The notes under the pieces were generated by a model that worked only from the letters and a program-made list of their open reading frames with translations, was not told the DNA's origin and did not search any database. 12,966 nt of DNA from Treponema sp. (GTDB lineage Bacteria; Spirochaetota; Spirochaetia; Treponematales; Breznakiellaceae), in NCBI GenBank assembly GCA_031283505.1, contig JAITBO010000076.1:1-12966 (forward strand). Reading direction: 5' to 3'. Below, one piece after another: positions 1 through 5,740 of this stretch (position 1 is its first letter; each line of letters starts with the position of its first letter). The position numbers were made by a program, and so were the translations under genes.

Positions 1-365
1 ACCACCTTGAAGCCCGCGGCTTCGGACATTCCCTTGAAGATATTCTTGCCGATGTCGTGGATGTCCCCTTCAACGGTTCCCAGCACGATGGTGCCCCGGT
101 TCCCGCTGCTGCCGGAGCCCAGCAGGGGCTTGAGTTTCTCGATGGACGCGGTAAGAAGCTCCCCGGCGAAAATAAGGTCCCCCACAAAATACTCGCCGCT
201 TTCAAAGTTCGCCCCCACGATTTCCATGCCCTGCTGGCAGGCTTCCACCACCTGCCTTGCCTCCTCCCCCGACGGGCCGGACGCAAGGAACTGATCCAGC
301 ATTGCGTTTACCGAATCCTCGTCCAACTCGCCGACAGTTTGTTTAAGTTTTGCCGTATCAATCAT
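1..365 (-). CDS. Corrinoid (cobalamin-binding) methyltransferase protein, N-terminal part, truncated by window edge
   Basis: Only the first 121 codons are inside the window. The translation begins MIDTAKLKQTVGELDEDSV and has the helical cap region usual for MtaC/MtbC/MttC-type corrinoid proteins. Near residues 98-107 it reaches GDIHDIGKN, the DxHxxG cobalamin-binding signature whose histidine is the lower ligand of cobalt. Such proteins carry the methyl group between a substrate-specific methyltransferase and a second methyltransferase in the cytoplasm. The start is chosen because AGGAGG lies 6-7 bases upstream. It follows the UroD-type methyltransferase gene on the same strand, the expected partner, but a decayed second copy of itself lies between them (376-680). 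The rest of the Rossmann-like B12 domain is outside the window. Confidence 0.9.
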   Translation of the reverse strand, partial: MIDTAKLKQTVGELDEDSVNAMLDQFLASGPSGEEARQVVEACQQGMEIVGANFESGEYFVGDLIFAGELLTASIEKLKPLLGSGSSGNRGTIVLGTVEGDIHDIGKNIFKGMSEAAGFKV

Positions 366-375
366 TATAAACCTC

Positions 376-411
376 CTAATAGTTGCCGTTCCCAAGCACG
401 GCCCGCAGTTT
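376..411 (-). pseudogene. Scrap of the 3' end of a second UroD-type methyltransferase gene
   Basis: Read on the minus strand this gives KLRAVLGNGNY-stop. It matches the C-terminal end of the intact methyltransferase at 691-1845 (KLQAVLEWVRENGKY-stop) with a four-codon deletion. The stop codon runs straight into an AGGAGG and then the ATG of the intact corrinoid gene at 365. This is the same arrangement as at 693-680, where the intact methyltransferase ends 10 bases before the ATG of the decayed corrinoid gene. The junction is therefore duplicated, and this is what remains of a second methyltransferase copy. I see no other part of that copy. Confidence 0.75.
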
Positions 412-680
412 TGTTTTTGCCGCCGTCATGAATGCCCCTTTCCGCCGTGCCGGGTATGGCGACACTTCGGGCGCCGGCCCTGCCGCTTCCAGGATGGGGC
501 GGTTTCCCGGGGGATGCGGGAAGCGGCGTCCCCGAAGCAGCCGCCCGTCTCAACGTTCGAGCCCGCCGCTTCCCGCGAGTCGTTGCCGGAAGGGGTTGAC
601 GCAAGAAACTGATCCGGCGTTGCGTTTACCGAACCCTCGTCCGGCGCGCCGGTCTGTTTACATTTTGCCGTGTCGATCAT
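412..680 (-). pseudogene. Decayed tandem copy of the corrinoid protein gene
   Basis: The frame starting at 680 reads MIDTAKCKQTGAPDEGSVNATPDQFLAS, clearly the same N-terminus as the intact corrinoid protein at 365. Resemblance continues with AGSNVETGGCFGD against VGANFESGEYFVGD, after a deletion of about a dozen codons. The cobalamin motif survives as GTAERGIHDGGKN against GTVEGDIHDIGKN, at about 415-450, but in a different frame from the start, so at least one frameshift has occurred. The first residue of the DxHxxG pattern is lost. The copy ends just after this motif and runs into the scrap of methyltransferase 3' end. The Shine-Dalgarno has drifted to GAGA. A short frame of 84 codons stays open, but its second half no longer resembles a corrinoid protein. 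Confidence 0.8.
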
Positions 681-690
681 TATAAATCTC

Positions 691-1845
691 CTAATACTTG
701 CCGTTTTCGCGGACCCACTCCAGCACGGCCTGCAGTTTGGGAACGTTGACGCTCTTGATATCAATGACGTTTTTATCAAAGTTGAAATAGAAATGATCGC
801 TCTTCATGCAGGTGTCGAGCAGCCGCTTCGCCTCGTCAATACATTCCTCTTTGCTTCTGCTCAGGGTGATGGTCGGATCGTAGAAACCCGCGAACACGTG
901 GTCCTTGCCCACGGTTTCGGTAAAACACTTGGGATCGCCTGATTCCATCATCATAATAGTGGAGTTAGGAAGCCTTTCGAGGAATTTCGCATTGCGCGTC
1001 CAGTCCTGCTCGACAAAGAGGGAACAGGTAATGCCCTTCTTATCCAGCTCCACAACGACATTTTCAAGGCTCGGCCAGTACAGTTCATCAAAGGCTTTTT
1101 TATTGATGAAGGGCCCCAGGTGCAGGGGGATGAAGCTGATTAGCCCCGGCCGCATCACTGCGGGGACGGCCATTTTGATCATGAGGGGGGTAATCACTTC
1201 CACTGCGGCTTTTACCTTGTCCGGGCAGCGGCGGATGTCCATAGTTATGGCCTTAAAGCCCCGGAGCTGATCCGAGAGGAAGTCAAAGGGGGCCTCAATC
1301 ATCTGGCTGGTAATAAAACCGGGAACATAACCGTATTGAGCACTCACCTTTCCGGCAATTCCGTTCTGGGCGGCAAAAACATTTTTATACGACCCGTAGG
1401 CAGCCGCCAGCTTAAAGCCCCTCGTTACGGGGTCCGTATCTAGGGCCGTACAGACCCGGGGCAAAAATTTTTCCATGAGGGTCTTAACCGGCGCTGCGAT
1501 AAATTCGTCGTAGTCTTCCGCGTGCATGGTTTCGATTTCCGGGTGCTGCATGGTTCCGCTGGAACCGGTGATCCAGTTTTTTGCGCCTAACTGCTGGTAA
1601 ATGCCGGCAAAACGGATACTCCTTGCGGCAAACACATCGGAATAAAAAGTCTCGGCAACCTTTGTCAGAGCCTTCTCGAATAATTCCATGTTGTAATAGG
1701 CTTCTATCAAGTTGACGTTTGCCAGGCCGCAGGCCGCCTCCATAGTGAAGTTCGGGGTTATAAAAACCCGTTTCGGTTTTTTTCCGGCCAGAAGATCGGA
1801 TCTGACCTGGTTCCGTTCCTGCTGTAATTCCAAAGCGGTACTCAT
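691..1845 (-). CDS. UroD-superfamily corrinoid-dependent methyltransferase (demethylase component)
   Basis: This 384-residue protein has the length and general pattern of the uroporphyrinogen decarboxylase superfamily branch that includes MtaA, MtbA and O-demethylase methyltransferases. The segment around 233-285 (PGLISFIPLHLGPFIN, then GITCSLFVEQDW) looks like the barrel core of that family. The role fits: the next genes downstream encode a corrinoid protein, intact and decayed, so it probably moves a methyl group from a substrate to cob(I)alamin in the cytoplasm. The HxC zinc motif of MtaA/MtbA is not seen; the nearest candidate is H242-L-G. Cysteines at 274, 307, 335 and 346 could serve as zinc ligands, but I cannot assign them. 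The start has AGGAGG 8 bases upstream. The stop TAG overlaps a GGAGA that serves the following, now broken, corrinoid gene. A role in haem synthesis is unlikely given the context. Confidence 0.78.
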   Translation of the reverse strand: MSTALELQQERNQVRSDLLAGKKPKRVFITPNFTMEAACGLANVNLIEAYYNMELFEKALTKVAETFYSDVFAARSIRFAGIYQQLGAKNWITGSSGTMQHPEIETMHAEDYDEFIAAPVKTLMEKFLPRVCTALDTDPVTRGFKLAAAYGSYKNVFAAQNGIAGKVSAQYGYVPGFITSQMIEAPFDFLSDQLRGFKAITMDIRRCPDKVKAAVEVITPLMIKMAVPAVMRPGLISFIPLHLGPFINKKAFDELYWPSLENVVVELDKKGITCSLFVEQDWTRNAKFLERLPNSTIMMMESGDPKCFTETVGKDHVFAGFYDPTITLSRSKEECIDEAKRLLDTCMKSDHFYFNFDKNVIDIKSVNVPKLQAVLEWVRENGKY

Positions 1846-1874
1846 AATAAGTTCCTCCTATAAGAATGTTTGCA

Positions 1875-1905
1875 TTATCCGTACGTTGGTATCCCGTACG
1901 GATAA
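1875..1905. promoter_or_regulatory. Perfect 11-bp inverted repeat between GPH transporter and methyltransferase genes
   Basis: TTATCCGTACG (1875-1885) and its exact reverse complement CGTACGGATAA (1895-1905) are separated by 9 bases. The element fills most of the 75-base gap between the transporter stop (1921) and the methyltransferase start (1845). No run of T follows it on the minus strand, so it does not look like an intrinsic terminator. It could be an operator for a dimeric regulator, since each arm contains the self-palindrome CGTACG, or an RNA stem that sets relative expression or stability of the two cistrons. Confidence 0.5.
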
Positions 1906-1920
1906 GCGTAAAAGAATCGA

Positions 1921-3327
1921 TTAACTGTTACGGGCGTTAATTTCTTCCTCGTACTTCACCACGTCTTTTTGGGTAAGCCTGAATCCAAAGAGAATGAGAA
2001 GAACCCCCGCGCAAAGGAAAAAGCCGGGAACCAGCGCAAAAGCGGCGGTAATGCCCTTCTTTATGGACTCCGTCGCCTGGGCCGGATCGATCTGTGCGTT
2101 AAAGCCGGCCAGCATGAGGGCGCCGTTAAGAATAAGCGCCCGGGCGATGACGGCAGCTTTCAGGGGGACATTCTGAAGCCCCATGATCCAACCCCGGGAG
2201 TCCGCGCCCAGTTTCCACTGGGAATACACCGCGGCATCCGCGTAGAGGGCGGAACCACAGGCGTAACAAACGCCGTATCCAAGTTGAACAAGGGACATTA
2301 AAATTATGACCAGCCATATATTCTGATACATCAGAAAAGCAAGGATGCAAGCGGCGGCCATTACCACATACATCATGACAACCGTGTTACGGGAGGTAAA
2401 TTTCCTGGCAAGAAAGGCTGCGATGAAGCCGCCCAGGACGGCGGCTATGTTTGAAATCAAGATATATCGGGGCAGCAATCCGACATTCCCGGCCACGTAT
2501 CTGAAATAGTAGACCGCGGCGCCGGCAGTGACAAACTTGATGATCCACTTGGGGAAATCGCCCAGGATGAGGAAGCAGAGATGGGAATTTTGAAAGAGGG
2601 CTTTCAGCATGTCTTTTGCGGAAGCCCCGGTCTTGCTTTGCTTTTTGGCTATGTCTTCGGAACTTTCGATGACCTCGTAACCTTCGGTTACCTTGAAATT
2701 GACCCAGTAGCCGAATACCATCACAAGGCCGAGCACGATGGACAGAACCGCATATTGGTAGTTCTGGCCGAAAATGCCGGCAAACACCAGGGCAAGGGGC
2801 GGGCCTATGTACGAGAAGGCGACACCTGCCAGTTGATTCCAGGTAGCCCGTGAGGATGCAAGGATAGCCCGGCCTTCCGGCGTACCGCCGCAGGCGCTTA
2901 CCAGGGTCGCGTTGGCTACATAAGGAATGTTCCAGGCGATGTGGGTAATGCTGTAAGCTACCACAACCACCGCATAGGCCAGGAAGCCTTCACCAATCTT
3001 GAGGAACTCAATAGCAAATAAAAAGGGGACTATCCAGGGAACCGTGACCAGCCAGGAACGGTAACGGCCCCATTTCCCCGGTTTGACGGCATTGATAATG
3101 CCGCCGTAGATCCACGACAGAGCCGTATCCACAATGCTGGTAATCAGCGAAATGGTTGTGGCAATCTCCGTGGCGAACATTGCTATGTTCGTCAGAAAAA
3201 AATTAAAGAAAAAAGCTTCTACATTGGACATGATGGTAAAACCACAATCCCCAAGCCCGTACCAGAACCTGGTTTTAGCCGATATCGGCTTCGGTCCTTT
3301 TCCCTGTGCATTTTCATTTTCAGTCAT
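1921..3327 (-). CDS. GPH-family (MelB-like) cation symporter
   Basis: A 468-residue, strongly hydrophobic protein with about 12 predicted membrane segments. It begins KTRFWYGLGDCGFTIMSN, typical of glycoside-pentoside-hexuronide:cation symporters (FGxGDxG...N near the start). It has GKWGRYRSWL near residue 85, matching the conserved loop 2-3 motif (GRxRPW-like), and a further NIPYVANATLVSA motif near residue 134, where the family has PYxAL. Members couple uptake of sugars, sugar acids or other organic anions to H+ or Na+ at the inner membrane. It lies directly upstream of the methyltransferase and may import that enzyme's substrate, but the sequence does not tell which compound. AGGAGG lies about 8 bases before the start; this site belongs to a repeated 140-bp block shared with the gene upstream. 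Confidence 0.85.
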   Translation of the reverse strand: MTENENAQGKGPKPISAKTRFWYGLGDCGFTIMSNVEAFFFNFFLTNIAMFATEIATTISLITSIVDTALSWIYGGIINAVKPGKWGRYRSWLVTVPWIVPFLFAIEFLKIGEGFLAYAVVVVAYSITHIAWNIPYVANATLVSACGGTPEGRAILASSRATWNQLAGVAFSYIGPPLALVFAGIFGQNYQYAVLSIVLGLVMVFGYWVNFKVTEGYEVIESSEDIAKKQSKTGASAKDMLKALFQNSHLCFLILGDFPKWIIKFVTAGAAVYYFRYVAGNVGLLPRYILISNIAAVLGGFIAAFLARKFTSRNTVVMMYVVMAAACILAFLMYQNIWLVIILMSLVQLGYGVCYACGSALYADAAVYSQWKLGADSRGWIMGLQNVPLKAAVIARALILNGALMLAGFNAQIDPAQATESIKKGITAAFALVPGFFLCAGVLLILFGFRLTQKDVVKYEEEINARNS

Positions 3328-3330
3328 GAA

Positions 3331-3473
3331 AATCCTCCTTGAAAAAATTAAGGAGTTCCGGCTTTGCCGAAACCCCAGCGAACCAATACATACGACAGCA
3401 TCCCCGCCGCTTAATCACGGGATGATTGCCGACAAGATAGGCCCGAAGGGGCCTTCCCCTTCCTTCCCGCCTT
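3331..3473. repeat. Direct repeat copy A, 3' of the sodium:solute symporter gene
   Basis: This block matches 4944-5085 in the same orientation. By hand count 98 of 120 aligned bases (3354-3473 against 4966-5085) are identical, about 82%, and the remaining bases differ by one indel in an A-run. Read on the minus strand it holds the last ~17 codons of the symporter gene, its TGA stop, about 40 bases, an 11-bp hairpin, a T-rich tract and the Shine-Dalgarno of the GPH transporter gene. Together with copy B it brackets the symporter gene. Confidence 0.85.
3341..3376 (-). terminator. Terminator-like hairpin immediately before the GPH gene's Shine-Dalgarno
   Basis: On the minus strand GGGGTTTCGGC (3376-3366), loop AAA, GCCGGAACTCC (3362-3352) form an 11-bp stem; nine pairs are Watson-Crick and two are G-U in RNA. 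TTAATTTTTTC follows (3351-3341), then AAGGAGGATT at 3340-3331. This looks like an intrinsic terminator for the symporter gene. Because it ends 1 base before the Shine-Dalgarno of the next gene, any transcript of that gene starting upstream must read through it. CTCCTT at the end of the 3' arm can pair instead with AAGGAG of the Shine-Dalgarno. Confidence 0.65.
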
Positions 3474-4938
3474 TGCTGTTTGCTGCTATGAGCCTTTCCA
3501 TCTTTGGCATAACGTTGTCGATAGGCCGCTTATCAACGAAGTAGCAAAGGAACCACACAACCGTGCAGATCGGCCATTCTACATAAATCGGTGTTGGAAA
3601 CACGGCTTTCACGTTGGGAATAAAGAGCCATGCGCAGAAGAATATGTAGGCGACCACCTGCGTAACGATTGCGCTGCTCTTCTTAATCAGACGCGGCCAG
3701 TAAAGGAAACTCAACATCATCCAGAAAAACGCGGGAGTGATGCATAATACGGTAATAATCGTACCGACAATGCTTGTGGCTCTATAGGCAAGAAACAGTG
3801 TCACACCGACCATAATTATGAGAGAAACGCGCGAAGTGAGCGCTTCTGTTTTTGGTGTACTGAGCCAGTTTTTCTTGAGTGGAGCAAGAACGTCAAATCC
3901 CACAAGCTGCGCTGCCGACATAAGCAGGGCGACTCCGGTTGATACGGTAACAGCCCATAGTCCCGCCATGCCAATTCCCGAGAGTACGGGCCCGAGTGAC
4001 ATGATAACTCTTGACATAGCCTGAGCGGAAGGAATGTCGGGGAAGTTTACCTTCGCAATCAGTCCGAAGATAACTGAGATTATGCAAATCGGAAGACATA
4101 GCAATGCACCGACGATAATACCCCAAGACGCCGTTTTTTCACTTTTCGCCGCGTGCGCACACATGGTATTTGACTGCGTCGTGATACGGTTACCGGGTTC
4201 GGATACCAAGTAGCTCAAACAGGTGAGCAGACCGAGTCCGCCCGTCAACGTAAGCCACGGCCCACCGGCGATGGTTGCTTGCTGTAACTGATTTATCTGA
4301 GCGGAAATCTCCGAAATACTGCCGTATTTTGCGAGCGCAACAAACAGGCATACGAAAAGCGAAACATAGATGACGATTACGTTGATAACGTTCGCAAGTC
4401 CCGTACCGTACAAGCCGCCAAGTATGCATATAACCGCGAACGCCATAGCCGTAATCGCGATACCGGCATTGAAACTAATCGTTCCGGGGAACATCGTGGA
4501 GAGCATCGCTCCTCCGGTGACATACTGCAAGCACCCTACACCGAGAATGATGATTAGCTGCCCTATTGTCATTAAGTACCGGGCGGCGGAACCGCAGTAA
4601 TCCGCCACCATCTCAGCATTTGTGGAGTAACCAAGCCGCCGAATTCGTTTTGCACCCACGATTCCGAGGAACAGAAGCCCGATGACATTGGCCGCGCCGT
4701 ACCATATAGATGACACTCCTGCCGTTTGAACGAGCTGTGCGATACCTGTTGTTGTCGCGCCGCCGATGGAACCGCCCGCACATAACATAACAATAATGAT
4801 AAGCGACAGATTCTTCCCCGCCATCAGAAATGATCCTTGTGCTCCCGCCGCAATACGCTTTTTCTCCTGCTGCTGCGCCCAAGCGCAAGCACCGAAGAGA
4901 ACTATAAGATACAGAATAACGATAATTGCTGTTGTCAT
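3415..4938 (-). CDS. Sodium:solute symporter (SSS) family transporter with a borrowed C-terminal tail
   Basis: A 507-residue membrane protein with an N-out start (MTTAIIVILYLIVLFGACAWA), about 12-13 hydrophobic segments, and internal motifs of the SSS family: a GGSIGGATTTGIAQ stretch near 55-68 in the first core helices and NRITTQSNTMCA... near 251-262 around the middle of the bundle. It would import a small organic solute with Na+; the substrate cannot be read from the sequence. The last 19 residues (from KGGKEGEGPFGP to SAIIP) nearly match the end of the unrelated protein at 5027-5734, and the gene is flanked by direct repeats, so the original C-terminus has been replaced. Its base and codon use looks different from the GPH gene beside it, with less C-rich third positions, which fits separate acquisition. 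Start: AAGGAG 9 bases upstream. Confidence 0.85.
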   Translation of the reverse strand: MTTAIIVILYLIVLFGACAWAQQQEKKRIAAGAQGSFLMAGKNLSLIIIVMLCAGGSIGGATTTGIAQLVQTAGVSSIWYGAANVIGLLFLGIVGAKRIRRLGYSTNAEMVADYCGSAARYLMTIGQLIIILGVGCLQYVTGGAMLSTMFPGTISFNAGIAITAMAFAVICILGGLYGTGLANVINVIVIYVSLFVCLFVALAKYGSISEISAQINQLQQATIAGGPWLTLTGGLGLLTCLSYLVSEPGNRITTQSNTMCAHAAKSEKTASWGIIVGALLCLPICIISVIFGLIAKVNFPDIPSAQAMSRVIMSLGPVLSGIGMAGLWAVTVSTGVALLMSAAQLVGFDVLAPLKKNWLSTPKTEALTSRVSLIIMVGVTLFLAYRATSIVGTIITVLCITPAFFWMMLSFLYWPRLIKKSSAIVTQVVAYIFFCAWLFIPNVKAVFPTPIYVEWPICTVVWFLCYFVDKRPIDNVMPKMERLIAANSKGGKEGEGPFGPILSAIIP

Positions 4939-4943
4939 TACTA

Positions 4944-5085
4944 AACTCTCCTTGAAAAATTAAGGAGTTTCGGCAAAGCCGAAACTCCGGCGAACCAATG
5001 CTTACAGCAGCATCCCTGCCGCTTAATCACGGAATCACCGCCGAAAACAACGGCCCGAAGGGGCCTTCCCCTTGCTCCCCGCCCT
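4944..5085. repeat. Direct repeat copy B, 5' of the sodium:solute symporter gene
   Basis: This is the partner of copy A (3331-3473), about 82% identical and in the same orientation, about 1.61 kb away. It contains the 3' end of the uncharacterised gene, its TGA stop, the hairpin at 4964-4988, the T-rich tract and the AAGGAG that starts the symporter gene. Its coding part is continuous with the upstream protein's own fold, whereas in copy A it is tacked on to a transporter, so B is probably the original and A the derived copy. Confidence 0.85.
4954..4988 (-). terminator. Terminator-like hairpin immediately before the symporter gene's Shine-Dalgarno
   Basis: On the minus strand GGAGTTTCGGC (4988-4978), loop TTT, GCCGAAACTCC (4974-4964) form a perfect 11-bp stem, followed by TTAATTTTTC (4963-4954) and then AAGGAG (4953-4948). 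It fits an intrinsic terminator for the uncharacterised gene that ends at 5027. As in copy A, the end of the 3' arm (CTCCTT, 4967-4962) is complementary to the AAGGAG of the following gene, giving an alternative hairpin with an 8-base loop that would hide the ribosome-binding site. Confidence 0.7.
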
Positions 5086-5734
5086 TCTTGTTCTCGTAGC
5101 GCAGGCAGAAATACACCGTCTTCCCCGAGTCCCCGTCAAAGTTGAAGCGGTAACGCCGGCGGTGGGTAAAGGTGGAATGGGGCAGATCGTCGCCGGTTAC
5201 CGGGGGCTCGCTGAGGCGGAACTTGTCGTGTTCCGCGGCCGGGCCCAGGACGCCCCAGAAGACGCGCACCCCGTAGTCACTCCTCGAGTCGTCCTCCCCC
5301 GCGCCCACGGTGCGGATGTTGTTCAGCTCCACCATGTGCACCCCCGGATAGGCCACGTCCGCTTCCGGCTGGGCTTCGGGCTTGGGTACGGGCGTGCGGC
5401 TCGGGTCGGGATTTGGAATCCCTATGGCCGCCCGGTCCGCGTTGGTAACCGGCGGGTAGCGCAAATATTGGTTCACAAACGGTCTAATGGCCGCCACCGC
5501 CGCGGTTCTCGCTTCGTTCTTGACCTCGGTTTCCACCGGGGTGTGGGGTCCGGCAGTGGCGCCGTAGGCGGTTGTCCAGGCGGCGTGGACTTCCCCCAGC
5601 TTCGTGAGGGCCGCCTGGGGGATGTGGGTCCATTCCGGGGTACCGCCGGCGCATTTCTGGGATACATACTGGTACAAAAAACTGAACCAGTGGTCAAAGT
5701 CCGCATCCCGCGCGGGGATATAATTTTTACCCAT
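5027..5734 (-). CDS. Uncharacterised protein, helical N-terminal half and beta-rich (FN3-like) C-terminal half
   Basis: I do not recognise a function. The 235-residue product starts MGKNYIPARDADFDHWFSFLYQYV and has a Trp/Ala-rich, probably helical first ~120 residues. A proline-rich linker (PNPDPSRTPVPKPEAQPE, near 120-140) follows, then a charged beta-type half ending in GKTVYFCLRYENKKGG and GPFGPLFSAVIP. The end resembles the last strands of a fibronectin type III-like domain (...Y.LR.EN..G..GP.S..). From memory, similar proteins of unknown function recur in treponemes and Bacteroidetes. No signal peptide is seen. The frame stays open upstream to 6268, but the start is placed at 5734 because AGGAG lies 7 bases before it; the ATG at 5740 is too close to that site. 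The gene is visibly richer in G+C than the transporter downstream. It is followed by a hairpin terminator. Confidence 0.7.
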   Translation of the reverse strand: MGKNYIPARDADFDHWFSFLYQYVSQKCAGGTPEWTHIPQAALTKLGEVHAAWTTAYGATAGPHTPVETEVKNEARTAAVAAIRPFVNQYLRYPPVTNADRAAIGIPNPDPSRTPVPKPEAQPEADVAYPGVHMVELNNIRTVGAGEDDSRSDYGVRVFWGVLGPAAEHDKFRLSEPPVTGDDLPHSTFTHRRRYRFNFDGDSGKTVYFCLRYENKKGGEQGEGPFGPLFSAVIP

Positions 5735-5740
5735 CTTCAT

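Noticed and set aside
426..779. 117-codon minus-strand frame as a real gene
   Set aside because: It starts inside the methyltransferase gene in the wrong frame and then runs into the decayed corrinoid copy; resemblance is lost after the frameshift.
3440..3453. GGCCC-CTTC-GGGCC hairpin (also at 5052-5065) as a separate regulatory element
   Set aside because: It lies in the coding tail shared by both genes and encodes the EGPFGP peptide, so its conservation is explained by the repeat itself.
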